Assembly: GCF_009910705.1 (NCBI RefSeq) | Contig: NZ_JAAAXJ010000002.1 | Span: 248,001 to 312,000 of the forward strand | Direction: 5' to 3' | DNA length: 64,000 bases | DNA from: Microvirga arsenatis | GTDB lineage: Bacteria > Pseudomonadota > Alphaproteobacteria > Rhizobiales > Beijerinckiaceae | In this document: piece after piece, positions 10,819 to 19,160 of the stretch | Position numbering within the stretch: position 1 is the first letter of the stretch | Layout: each line of letters begins with the position of its first letter | The notes under the pieces: model-generated | What the model was told of the DNA's origin: nothing | What the model saw: only the letters and a program-made list of their open reading frames with translations | The model's database searches: none | Translations under genes and position numbers: made by a program

Positions 10819-10833
10819 TTAAGCCGGCTTTAA
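10819..10833. promoter_or_regulatory. CtrA-type box upstream of divL
   Basis: TTAAGCCGGCTTTAA matches the full consensus TTAA-N7-TTAA recognised by the cell-cycle regulator CtrA. It lies in the 305-bp gap between the ahcY terminator and the preferred divL start, about 190 bp upstream of that start (34 bp upstream of the longest possible start). Binding is inferred, not shown. Confidence 0.6.
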
Positions 10834-11019
10834 CCCTCTTCCTGGCGGAGTCAGGGGTGGTCTAGAGTGAACCCGAATCGACCGGCTGTGCTTCGGCTTC
10901 AAATTGCGCCGGCAGTTCCGTTCATGCGTAGACGGTTGACCTCTGTGGCGAAGGAGCCGCCGGGGATTGATCCGATTTGGCCTGTTCACCGGGCCGCCAA
11001 CGAGGAAGGGCAGCGCGGC

Positions 11020-13587
11020 ATGGCCGGGCACGGGGAGCATCGGGATGGCAGGACAGACGGGAGAAGCCCTCTCGCCCGCCCCGCTCGCATTCCCCTGTCC
11101 CTGATGCTGTTGGCCGGAACCTCGCAGGCCGCCCTTGCCAGCGACCTGATCGCGCCTCTCGCCGAGACGGCGTCGGACCTCCTCGGATTCCTGCACGGCT
11201 TCGACCTGCACAACGCCGTCTATTTCGGCCTCTTCATGGGCCTCGTGGCGTTCTCGACGACCACCTCCTTGCTCCTCATGCGCGAGCGCAAGCATGCGCT
11301 GCGCCTGGAGCGCTCCCTGCGCAACGAGCTGGCGGCGCTTCGCGGCGCCGATGATCTCGCCGCCCTGCTCATGGGATCGGAGCGCCAGTTCCTGGTGAGC
11401 TGGAACGGGCGCGATGGGGAGCCGCGCTTCCAGGGCGATCCCTCCATCATCGCCGAGAACGCGCCGGCCCAGCGGGCGCTCGCCTTCGGCACCTGGCTCG
11501 TGCCGGTCGATGCCGCGGCGGTGGAGAGCGCCCTGGAGCAGCTCAGGACGCGCGGCCATGCCTTCCGGCTGACCGCCCGCAGCCTCGGCGACCGCTTCAT
11601 CGACGTGGAGGGGCGCACCATCGGCGGACGGGCGATCCTGCGCCTGCGGGACGTGACGGGCGACCGTGCCGAGCTCCTGAAGGTCCAGGGCCAGCTTGCC
11701 ACGGCGCGCAGCGACCTGCATGCCATGACGATGCTCCTCGACGACGTGGCCTATCCTCTGTGGATCCGCGACGGGGAGGACCGGCTGCTCTGGGCGAACC
11801 AGGCCTATCTGCGCTCGGTGGAGGCCCGCGATCTCGACGATGCGATCGGCCGCTCCCTCGAACTCTTGAGCGCGCCGACCCGGGAGGAGGCGCGCCGCCA
11901 GCGCCGGACCGGCGCCACCTTCTCCGGCCGCGTCACGGCCGTGGTGGCCGGCCACCGGGCTGTGCTCGACGTGATCGAGCGCCCCACCGCTGGCGGCAGT
12001 GCGGGCATCGCGGTGGACGTGTCGGAACTGGAGGCGGTGCGCACCGACCTGCAGCGCCAGATGGACGCCCATGTGCGCACCCTCGACCAGCTGCCGACGG
12101 CGGTGGCGATCTTCGACGGCGCGCAGCGCCTCATCTTCAGCAACGCCGCCTACCAGCGGCTCTGGGGCCTGGACGCTGCCTTCCTCGCCTCGCGCCCTTC
12201 GGACGGCGAGGTGCTCGACCGCCTGCGGGCCGCCCGCAAGCTGCCGGAGCAGGCGGATTTCCGCGCCTGGAAGGCGGACTTCCTGCAGGGCTACCGCTCC
12301 GTCGAGCAGCAGGAAACCTGGTGGCACCTGCCCGACCGGCGGACGCTTCGCGTGGTGATCAACCCCAATCCGCAGGGCGGCGTCACCTACCTTTTCGACG
12401 ACGTGAGCGAGCGCTTCGAGTTGGCCTCCCAGGTCAACTCGCTCACCCAGGTTCAGGGCGAGACGCTCAACACCCTCAAGGAGGGCGTGGCGGTGTTCGG
12501 CTCGGACGGCCGCCTCAAGCTGCACAACCGCGCCTTTGCCGATATGTGGAACCTGGCCCCGGACGTGCTGGCGCAGAATCCGCATGTGGAAACGATCATC
12601 AAGGCCTGCCGCCTCCTCGCTCCCCAGGAGGAGCCGTGGATCGACATCCGCGGCGCGGTGGTGGGCCTTGCCGACATGCGCATGGGCCTCTCGTGCCGCA
12701 TCGAACGCCCCGACGGATCGGCCCTCGACTGCACGGCGCAGCCCCTCCCCGACGGCGCGACGCTTCTGAGCTTCACCGACGTGACGGCGAGCGTGAACGT
12801 GGAGCGCGCGCTCACCGAGCGCAACGATGCGCTGGAGCGCGCCTCGCGCCTGCGCGACGAGTTCGTGCATCACGTCTCCTACGAGCTGCGTTCGCCGCTC
12901 ACCAACATCATCGGCTTCACCCAGCTTCTCGGCGACGAGACGGTGGGCGCGCTCAACCCGCGCCAGCGCGACTATGCCGACCACATCATGCGCTCCTCCG
13001 CCGCGCTGCTGGCGATCCTCAACGACATTCTCGACCTTGCCTCCATCGACACCGGCTCCCTCGAGCTCACGCCCGAGATCGTCGACATCCGCTCGACCAT
13101 CGAGGCCGCCATGCGCGGGCTGGAGGACCGGCTTGCGGAATCCTCGCTCAACCTGGTCATCGACACGCCGGACGACATCGGCACCTTCGTGGCCGACGGC
13201 AAGCGCGTGCGGCAGATCCTGTTCAACCTCCTCTCGAACGCGGTCGGCTTCTCCTCGCCCGGCCAGACGATCTGGGTTTCGGCCCGCAAGCGCGGCGGCG
13301 AGGTGGTCTTCGAGGTGAAGGACCAGGGCCGCGGCATTCCGCCCGAGATCAAGGCCCGCATCTTCGACCGCTTCGAGAGCCATACATTGGGCACCCGCCA
13401 CCGTGGAGTGGGCCTGGGCCTGTCCATCGTGCGCTCCTTCGTGGAGCTGCACGGCGGGCGGATCGAGGTCGCCTCCGCTCCGGGGGCGGGCACGACGGTC
13501 ACCTGCATCTTCCCCCATGAGCGGCATGAGGCGCCCTCCGATGGCCGATCCGGCCCATCTGCGCTAACTCCGATCGCAGCCGAGTAG
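11020..13587 (+). CDS. divL: DivL-type tyrosine sensor kinase homologue, PAS domains
   Basis: About 855 residues. A signal-like or membrane segment (IPLSLMLLAG) and a second hydrophobic stretch lie at the N-terminus. Several PAS-type sensor segments follow, then a HisKA-like dimerisation domain and an ATPase domain with complete N, G1 (DQGRGIP) and G2 (GVGLGLSIV) boxes. The normal phospho-histidine is replaced by tyrosine: VSYELRSPL, Y621 with this start. That substitution is the hallmark of DivL, which in Caulobacter works with DivK and CckA to control CtrA. The neighbours (ahcY before, tsaE after) match divL loci in related genomes. The start is uncertain: ATG 11020 has AGGAAGGG nine bases upstream, while a GTG at 10867 gives a 906-residue form. 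Confidence 0.85.
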   Translation: MAGHGEHRDGRTDGRSPLARPARIPLSLMLLAGTSQAALASDLIAPLAETASDLLGFLHGFDLHNAVYFGLFMGLVAFSTTTSLLLMRERKHALRLERSLRNELAALRGADDLAALLMGSERQFLVSWNGRDGEPRFQGDPSIIAENAPAQRALAFGTWLVPVDAAAVESALEQLRTRGHAFRLTARSLGDRFIDVEGRTIGGRAILRLRDVTGDRAELLKVQGQLATARSDLHAMTMLLDDVAYPLWIRDGEDRLLWANQAYLRSVEARDLDDAIGRSLELLSAPTREEARRQRRTGATFSGRVTAVVAGHRAVLDVIERPTAGGSAGIAVDVSELEAVRTDLQRQMDAHVRTLDQLPTAVAIFDGAQRLIFSNAAYQRLWGLDAAFLASRPSDGEVLDRLRAARKLPEQADFRAWKADFLQGYRSVEQQETWWHLPDRRTLRVVINPNPQGGVTYLFDDVSERFELASQVNSLTQVQGETLNTLKEGVAVFGSDGRLKLHNRAFADMWNLAPDVLAQNPHVETIIKACRLLAPQEEPWIDIRGAVVGLADMRMGLSCRIERPDGSALDCTAQPLPDGATLLSFTDVTASVNVERALTERNDALERASRLRDEFVHHVSYELRSPLTNIIGFTQLLGDETVGALNPRQRDYADHIMRSSAALLAILNDILDLASIDTGSLELTPEIVDIRSTIEAAMRGLEDRLAESSLNLVIDTPDDIGTFVADGKRVRQILFNLLSNAVGFSSPGQTIWVSARKRGGEVVFEVKDQGRGIPPEIKARIFDRFESHTLGTRHRGVGLGLSIVRSFVELHGGRIEVASAPGAGTTVTCIFPHERHEAPSDGRSGPSALTPIAAE

Positions 13588-13595
13588 GAACGGCG

Positions 13596-15182
13596 ATGGT
13601 GAATGGACTGGCCCTCATGCCCGAACAGGATGTCTTGCAGGCCGCATGGCTCGTGACGCTGCCCGACCACGAGGCGACGGAGCGCTTCGCCAGGGTTCTG
13701 GCCGAGGAGCTGAGGGCGGGCGACCTCGTGACCCTCTCCGGAGGGCTCGGCGCCGGAAAGACCACCCTTGCCCGCGCCCTGGTGCGCACGCTGGCCGGGG
13801 ATCCCGAGCTCGAGGTCCCGAGCCCCACCTTCACCCTGATGCAGGTCTATGACGGGCCGCATTGCCCAATTGTCCATGCGGATTTCTACCGCCTCTCCGG
13901 CGGCTACGAACTGGCGGAGCTGGGCTGGGACGAGATGACGGAAAGCGCCGTCGCCCTGGTGGAATGGCCGGAGCGCGCGGAGGGTGCGCTGAAGCCCGAC
14001 CACCTCGACATCCGTCTCGACTTCGCCCCCGGCGGCGGAGGCAAGGGTCGGCTTGCGATGCTGACCGGAACCGGGGCCTTCGTCCCCCGGCTCCAGCGCA
14101 TGAAGGCCTACCGCAACCTGGTGGAGCGCTGCGGCTGGGGCGAGGCCAAGCGTCATGCGATGCCGAGCGATGCCTCCGTGATCCGCTCCTACGAACGGCT
14201 CGTGAAGCCGGACGGCTCGACCGCGCTCCTGATGGTCTCGCCGCCGCGCCCGGTCGGGCCGGCCGTGCGGCGCGGCAAGCCCTACACCACCATCGCCAAG
14301 CTCGCCGAGACCGTCCATGCCTTCGTCGCCATGGACAAGGGCCTGCGCGCTCTCGGCTTCAGCGCGCCCTACATCTACGGCGAGGATCTGGAGGCGGGCC
14401 TCCTCCTCATCGAGGATCTCGGCTCCGAGCCCTTCACCGATGAGAACGGCCCGATCCCGGACCGCTATGCGGAGGCCACCCGGCTTCTGGCCCAGCTCCA
14501 CGGCCAGACCCTGCCGCAGGTGCTGCCCGTCGCCGAGGGCATCGACCACGCCATCCCGCCCTATGACCTCGAGGCCCTCCTGATCGAGGTGGAGCTGCTC
14601 CTCGACTGGTACGTGCCCCACATCATCGGCACGCAGCTTTCGGGCTCGGCCCGGGCCGAGTTCGTCAACCTGTGGACCGAGACCCTCGGCGAGGTTCTCT
14701 CCGCCCCGGTCTCCTGGACCCTGCGCGACTATCACTCGCCCAACCTCATCTGGCTGCCCGAGCGCGAAGGGCTGCAGCGCGTCGGGCTCATCGATTTCCA
14801 GGATGCGGTGCTGGGCTCGCCGGCCTACGACGTCGCCTCCCTGCTGCAGGATGCGCGCGTGACCGTGCCGCCGGAGCTGGAGCTGAAGCTCATCGGCCTC
14901 TATGCCCGCGATCGCAAGGCCGCCGACCCGGCCTTCGACGTCTCCGCCTTCGCCCGCGCCTATGCCATCATGGCAGGCCAGCGCGCCACGAAGATCCTCG
15001 GCATCTTCGCCCGCCTCGACCGGCGGGACGGCAAGCCGCACTACCTCAAGCACCTGCCGCGGATCGAAGCCTATCTCGTCCGCAACCTCGCCCATCCGGC
15101 CTTGGGGAAGCTCAAGGGCTGGTATGAAACCTACCTGCCCCGGCTCATCCCGCCCGTGGACGAAGCCCCTCCCGAATCCTGA
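13596..15182 (+). CDS. tsaE: fusion: TsaE (t6A ATPase) + AmgK-like sugar kinase
   Basis: A 528-residue two-domain protein. Residues 1 to about 155 are TsaE, the ATPase that helps TsaBCD make t6A37 in tRNA, with Walker A GGLGAGKTT (49-57) and PSPTFTLMQ. From about 165 on it is a choline-kinase/APH-fold phosphotransferase, with catalytic D378 in LRDYHSPN, N383 and metal-binding D400 in IDFQDA. The second half resembles AmgK, an anomeric kinase for N-acetylmuramate and N-acetylglucosamine, and a MurU-like gene follows. The two functions are not metabolically linked. Fusions of this kind are known in Hyphomicrobiales annotations. No frame break is visible. The start is ATG 13596; ATG 13617 is also possible. 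Confidence 0.88.
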   Translation: MVNGLALMPEQDVLQAAWLVTLPDHEATERFARVLAEELRAGDLVTLSGGLGAGKTTLARALVRTLAGDPELEVPSPTFTLMQVYDGPHCPIVHADFYRLSGGYELAELGWDEMTESAVALVEWPERAEGALKPDHLDIRLDFAPGGGGKGRLAMLTGTGAFVPRLQRMKAYRNLVERCGWGEAKRHAMPSDASVIRSYERLVKPDGSTALLMVSPPRPVGPAVRRGKPYTTIAKLAETVHAFVAMDKGLRALGFSAPYIYGEDLEAGLLLIEDLGSEPFTDENGPIPDRYAEATRLLAQLHGQTLPQVLPVAEGIDHAIPPYDLEALLIEVELLLDWYVPHIIGTQLSGSARAEFVNLWTETLGEVLSAPVSWTLRDYHSPNLIWLPEREGLQRVGLIDFQDAVLGSPAYDVASLLQDARVTVPPELELKLIGLYARDRKAADPAFDVSAFARAYAIMAGQRATKILGIFARLDRRDGKPHYLKHLPRIEAYLVRNLAHPALGKLKGWYETYLPRLIPPVDEAPPES

Positions 15183-15191
15183 GTCAGATCC

Positions 15192-15926
15192 TTGTCCCAG
15201 ACCTCTCCGCGCGCGCCCCGCAAAGCCATCGTTCTCGCTGCAGGACTGGGCAAGCGCATGCTGCCGATCACGGCCACCATGCCGAAGCCGCTCGTGAAGG
15301 TGGGAGGCCGCAGCCTCATCGACTTCGCCCTCGACAAGCTGCACGAGGCCGGCATCGAGACGGTGGTGGTGAACGTGCACCACTTCGCCGACATGCTCGA
15401 GGCGCACTTGAGGACCCGCGAGACGCCGCGCATCGTCATCTCCGACGAACGCGCGGAGCTTCTCGAAACGGGCGGCGGCGTGAGGAAGGCGCTGCCGCTT
15501 CTGGGCGACGAGCCCTTCATCACCTTCAATTCCGATTCGCTCTGGATCGAGGGCAGCGAGCCCAATCTCAAGCGCCTGGTTCGGGCCTGGGACCCGGAAC
15601 GGATGGACATCCTGATGCTGGTGGCCCCGTTATCCACAAGCATCGGATTCGAGGGCCGCGGCGATTTCCACCGGCATGAGGACGGCCGCCTGCGCCGGCG
15701 CGGAAGCGACGACAGCGCTCCTTTCGCCTATGCGGGCGTAGCCATCGTGAAGCCGGAGCTCGTCCAGGGCACGCCTGACGGAGCCTTCTCCGCCAACGCC
15801 TTCTACGACCGCGCCATCGCCAGGGACCGCCTCTACGGCTTGTGCATGGAGGGCCAGTGGCTGCATGTTGGAGAGCCGCAGGCGATCGCCGAGGCCGAGA
15901 GATGCCTCGCCGCCAGCAAGCAGTGA
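15192..15926 (+). CDS. nucleotidyltransferase, MurU / GlmU-N type
   Basis: A 244-residue sugar-1-phosphate nucleotidyltransferase. The nucleotide-binding loop is LAAGLGKRMLPIT (15-27), PKPL follows (31-34), and FNSDSLW carries the metal-binding aspartate. Coming directly after an AmgK-like kinase, the best reading is N-acetylmuramate-1-phosphate uridylyltransferase (MurU). It would make UDP-MurNAc in a recycling route that bypasses fosfomycin-sensitive synthesis. A glucose- or mannose-1-phosphate enzyme is the alternative. The start is a TTG nine bases after the tsaE-amgK stop; no ATG or GTG would keep the nucleotide-binding loop. The ribosome-binding site is weak, so coupling to the upstream gene is likely. 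Confidence 0.85.
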   Translation: MSQTSPRAPRKAIVLAAGLGKRMLPITATMPKPLVKVGGRSLIDFALDKLHEAGIETVVVNVHHFADMLEAHLRTRETPRIVISDERAELLETGGGVRKALPLLGDEPFITFNSDSLWIEGSEPNLKRLVRAWDPERMDILMLVAPLSTSIGFEGRGDFHRHEDGRLRRRGSDDSAPFAYAGVAIVKPELVQGTPDGAFSANAFYDRAIARDRLYGLCMEGQWLHVGEPQAIAEAERCLAASKQ

Positions 15927-15945
15927 GAGTGTGAGGTGGCGAGCA

Positions 15946-15990
15946 GCATGACCCGGAAAAGTGGGAACCGGTTTTCCGATCAGGTCATGC
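15946..15990. repeat. intergenic repeat family A (short form), copy 1
   Basis: Outer arms GCATGACC / GGTCATGC enclose the core AAAAGTGGGAACCGGTTTTC, itself a near-palindrome. A close copy is at 24468-24512 and two longer, related copies are at 31321-31453 and 53851-53966. The right arm contains the ATG used as the addB start. Confidence 0.75.
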
Positions 15991-18900
15991 ATATTTCAAA
16001 GACTTCGCCGCGCGTGTTTTCCATTCCTCCGGGTTGCGCCTTCCTGCCGACCCTGGTGGACGCGCTGTTCGACGGCCGCCTCGTGGGCCCGCTGCCGGAT
16101 GACCCCGCGGCGCTTGCCGACACCACGATCTACGTTCCCAACCGCCGCGCCACCCGCGCCCTGATCGCGCTCCTCGCCGAGCGCGGCGACGGCCGGGCGC
16201 AGCTCCTGCCGCGCATTGTGCCTCTGGGAGAAACCGACGAGGCCGAGTTCGAGCTGACGGGGCTCGAAGGCACGCCGCTTCAGGAGGCCGCGAGCCTCAA
16301 GCCCCCGATCCCGCCCCTGGAGCGCCGGCTCATCCTCACCCGGCTCGTGCAGCGCTGGTCGGCGGAAGTGGACCGCGCGCTCCTGCAGCTCGGACCGGAG
16401 GTGCCCTTCATGGTGCCCGCCTCGCCGGCGGACGCGGTGAATCTCGCGGGCGATCTCGAAACCCTGATGGATGCCTTCACCACGGAGGGCATCGACTGGC
16501 ACGCCCTCGAGCTGGCGGTGGATTCCGACTACTCGACCTATTTCGAGATCACCCGCCACTTCGTGCAGATCGCGAGCGAGAACTGGCCGAAGATCCTCGC
16601 CGAGCGGCAGGCGAGCGACCCGGCGCAGCGGCGCAACGCCCTGCTCGAAGCGGAGGCGCGGCGGCTTGCCCGCGAGCGGCCGGAGCATCCGATCATCGTC
16701 GCAGGATCGACGGGCTCCGTGCCCGCCACCGCGAACCTCATGGGCGTGATCGCGCGTCTGCCGAGGGGCGCCATCGTGCTGCCCGGCCTCGACACGGATC
16801 TCGACGAGGAGAGCTGGCTTACCATCGGCGGCCACGGCGACGACGAGAGCGATCCGGTGCACAGCCACCCGCAGGCCTCGCTGCGGCGCCTCCTCGACCG
16901 GCACCTGCGCATCCCGCGCTCCGCCGTCACCGTGCTGGGCGATCTGCCGGAGGCGGCAAGAGCCCGCAATCGCCTTCTCTCCGAGGCCCTTCGCCCGGCG
17001 GACACCACCGATTGCTGGGCGCTGATCGCGCCGGAGGACCGCGCCGGCTTGAGCCGGGAGGGCTGCCAGGGCCTCGCCATCGTCGAGGCCATGGATGAGC
17101 GCGAGGAGGCCCTCGCCATCGCGATCGCGCTGCGCGAGACCATCGCTCGACCGGGAAGGACCGCAGCCCTCGTGACCCCCGATCGCGCGCTCGCTGCGCG
17201 CGTCACCGCGGAACTCGCCCGCTGGGGCCTTTCGATCGAGGATTCCGCCGGCATCCCGCTCTCCGACACCCCCGCCGGGCGCCTCGCAAGGCTCGCGGCG
17301 GAGGCTGCCGCCGACGACCTGCGGCCCGCGCGCCTGCTCGCGCTGCTCGCGCACCCGCTCGTGCGCCTCGGCCTTGCGCGGGAAACCGTCGAGCATGCGG
17401 CGAGCGTGCTCGAGATCGGCGTGCTGCGCGGGCCTGCACCCGCGCTCGGCATCGAGGGCATCCGCGCGGCGCTGGCGTGCCGCCGGGCCGAGAACAACAT
17501 GCGCGCGCCGCGCCCGCTCCGGCGCCTGACCGAAGCCGATTGGGACCTCGCGGACGATCTGCTCCGGCGTCTCGGCACCGTCTTCGAGACCTTCACGCCC
17601 GCCGTTCACGGCGAGGACAAGCTCGATCTCATGGCTCTGGTGGAGCACCACCGCCGGGCCGTCGAGGGGCTCTGGGCCGGTCCCGACGATGAGCAGGAGC
17701 AGGACGGCGAAGCCTCCAGGGAAGCGCTCGCCGCGCTCTTCGACGATCTGGAGCACTCGGACATCCGCGAAGAGGAAGGGCATCCCCTTGCGGGACGCTT
17801 CGTCGATTATCCCACCTTCTTCACCGCGCTCGCCAAGCAACGCTCCTTGAGCCCCTCGCCGCGCTCGACCCATCGGCGCCTGAAGATCCTCGGCCTGCTG
17901 GAGGCGCGCCTTCTCTCCGTCGACCGCGTGGTGCTCGGCGGGCTGGACGAGGGCACCTGGCCGCCGCGCACGGTGACGGATGCCTTCCTCAACCGGCCGA
18001 TGCGCGCGCGCGTCGGCCTGATGCCGCCGGAGCGGCGCATCGGCCAGACGGCGCACGATTTCGTGCAGGCGCTCGGCACCCCCGACGTGGTGATCACGCG
18101 CGCGCAAAAGCGGGACGGCTCGCCCATGGTGCCCTCGCGCTTCCTGCAGCGGCTCAAGGCCTTCACCGGCGAGGAGGTGTGGAAGCGGATGACGAAGGCC
18201 GGCGACATCTACCGCCGCCTTGCGCGCACCCTCGACACGCCGGAGCCTGCGCCGCCGCTGCCGCGCCCGCGGCCGCAGCCCGATCCATCCCTCTTCCCGC
18301 GTAGCTTGAGCGTCACGGAGATCGAGACGCTGGTGCGCGATCCCTACTCGATCTTCGCGCGCCACATCCTCAAGCTCGACGCGCTCGACGCAATCGCGGT
18401 CACGCCGAGCGCGGCGGAGCGCGGCACGATCATTCACAACGTGCTCGGCACGTTTGCAGAGCGGTATCCGAAGGCTCTTCCGGCTCACGCGCAGGAAATC
18501 CTGCTCGCGCTCGGCACCGAAGCCTTCGCGGACATCGCCGAAGCCTACCCTGAGCTTTATGCGGAATGGTGGCCGCGCTTCACGCGGCTCGCCACCGAAT
18601 TCGTGGTGTGGGAGCAGGCGCGGCGCCCCGGTCTGGTCGAGGTCCATGCGGAGCGCTACGGCCGGCTCGCGATCCCCCTGCCGGACGGCACGGTCTTCAC
18701 CTTGCGCGCCCGCGCCGACCGTATCGAGCAGCGCCGCGACGGCGGCTTCGCCATCATCGACTTCAAGACGGGCCAGCCGCCTGGCGTGAAAGAGGTCTAT
18801 GCCGGCTTCTCGCCGCAGCTGACGCTGGAGGCCGTGATGCTGATGAAGGGCGCGTTCGAGGGCTTGGCCGCGGCGAAGGAGACGCCGGACCTGATCTACG

Positions 18901-19160
18901 TGCACACCACCGGCGGGCGCACGCCGATCGATCCGCGCGAGATCAAGCCCGGACGGGGAGAGGAGCGCTCCGTTGCGGAGATCGTCGAGGAGCATCGCCG
19001 TCGCTTCGAGGGCCTGATCGCGCGCTTTGCCAAGGGCGAGGCGGCTTACGTGTCGCGTCCCTTCCCGAAATATGCACGCCGCTTCTCGGAATACGACCAT
19101 CTGGCCCGCGTGAAGGAATGGTCGCTGGCGAGCGCGGGCGGCGGCGAGGGCTTCGAATGA
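15987..19160 (+). CDS. addB: double-strand break repair protein AddB
   Basis: About 1057 residues. AddB is the second subunit of the AddAB helicase-nuclease that resects DNA ends for RecA-dependent recombination. The N-terminus has the family start RVFSIPPGCAFLPTLVDALFDG. A helicase-like body follows, and a C-terminal RecB-type nuclease domain carries IIDFKTGQPPG and the QLTLEAVML segment. The Fe-S cysteines known from Bacillus AddB were not found around the nuclease domain, as in other alphaproteobacterial AddB. The start is uncertain: ATG 15987 lies inside a repeat arm, GTG 16014 would also be in frame, and ATG 15936 would translate the whole repeat. It overlaps addA by four bases (ATGA). 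Confidence 0.92.
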   Translation: MHISKTSPRVFSIPPGCAFLPTLVDALFDGRLVGPLPDDPAALADTTIYVPNRRATRALIALLAERGDGRAQLLPRIVPLGETDEAEFELTGLEGTPLQEAASLKPPIPPLERRLILTRLVQRWSAEVDRALLQLGPEVPFMVPASPADAVNLAGDLETLMDAFTTEGIDWHALELAVDSDYSTYFEITRHFVQIASENWPKILAERQASDPAQRRNALLEAEARRLARERPEHPIIVAGSTGSVPATANLMGVIARLPRGAIVLPGLDTDLDEESWLTIGGHGDDESDPVHSHPQASLRRLLDRHLRIPRSAVTVLGDLPEAARARNRLLSEALRPADTTDCWALIAPEDRAGLSREGCQGLAIVEAMDEREEALAIAIALRETIARPGRTAALVTPDRALAARVTAELARWGLSIEDSAGIPLSDTPAGRLARLAAEAAADDLRPARLLALLAHPLVRLGLARETVEHAASVLEIGVLRGPAPALGIEGIRAALACRRAENNMRAPRPLRRLTEADWDLADDLLRRLGTVFETFTPAVHGEDKLDLMALVEHHRRAVEGLWAGPDDEQEQDGEASREALAALFDDLEHSDIREEEGHPLAGRFVDYPTFFTALAKQRSLSPSPRSTHRRLKILGLLEARLLSVDRVVLGGLDEGTWPPRTVTDAFLNRPMRARVGLMPPERRIGQTAHDFVQALGTPDVVITRAQKRDGSPMVPSRFLQRLKAFTGEEVWKRMTKAGDIYRRLARTLDTPEPAPPLPRPRPQPDPSLFPRSLSVTEIETLVRDPYSIFARHILKLDALDAIAVTPSAAERGTIIHNVLGTFAERYPKALPAHAQEILLALGTEAFADIAEAYPELYAEWWPRFTRLATEFVVWEQARRPGLVEVHAERYGRLAIPLPDGTVFTLRARADRIEQRRDGGFAIIDFKTGQPPGVKEVYAGFSPQLTLEAVMLMKGAFEGLAAAKETPDLIYVHTTGGRTPIDPREIKPGRGEERSVAEIVEEHRRRFEGLIARFAKGEAAYVSRPFPKYARRFSEYDHLARVKEWSLASAGGGEGFE

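Noticed and set aside
10819-13527. Minus-strand frame of 902 codons opposite divL
   Set aside because: Composition typical of antisense frames; divL on the other strand has complete kinase boxes.
15996-19100. Minus-strand frame of 1034 codons opposite addB
   Set aside because: No domain visible; shadow of addB.
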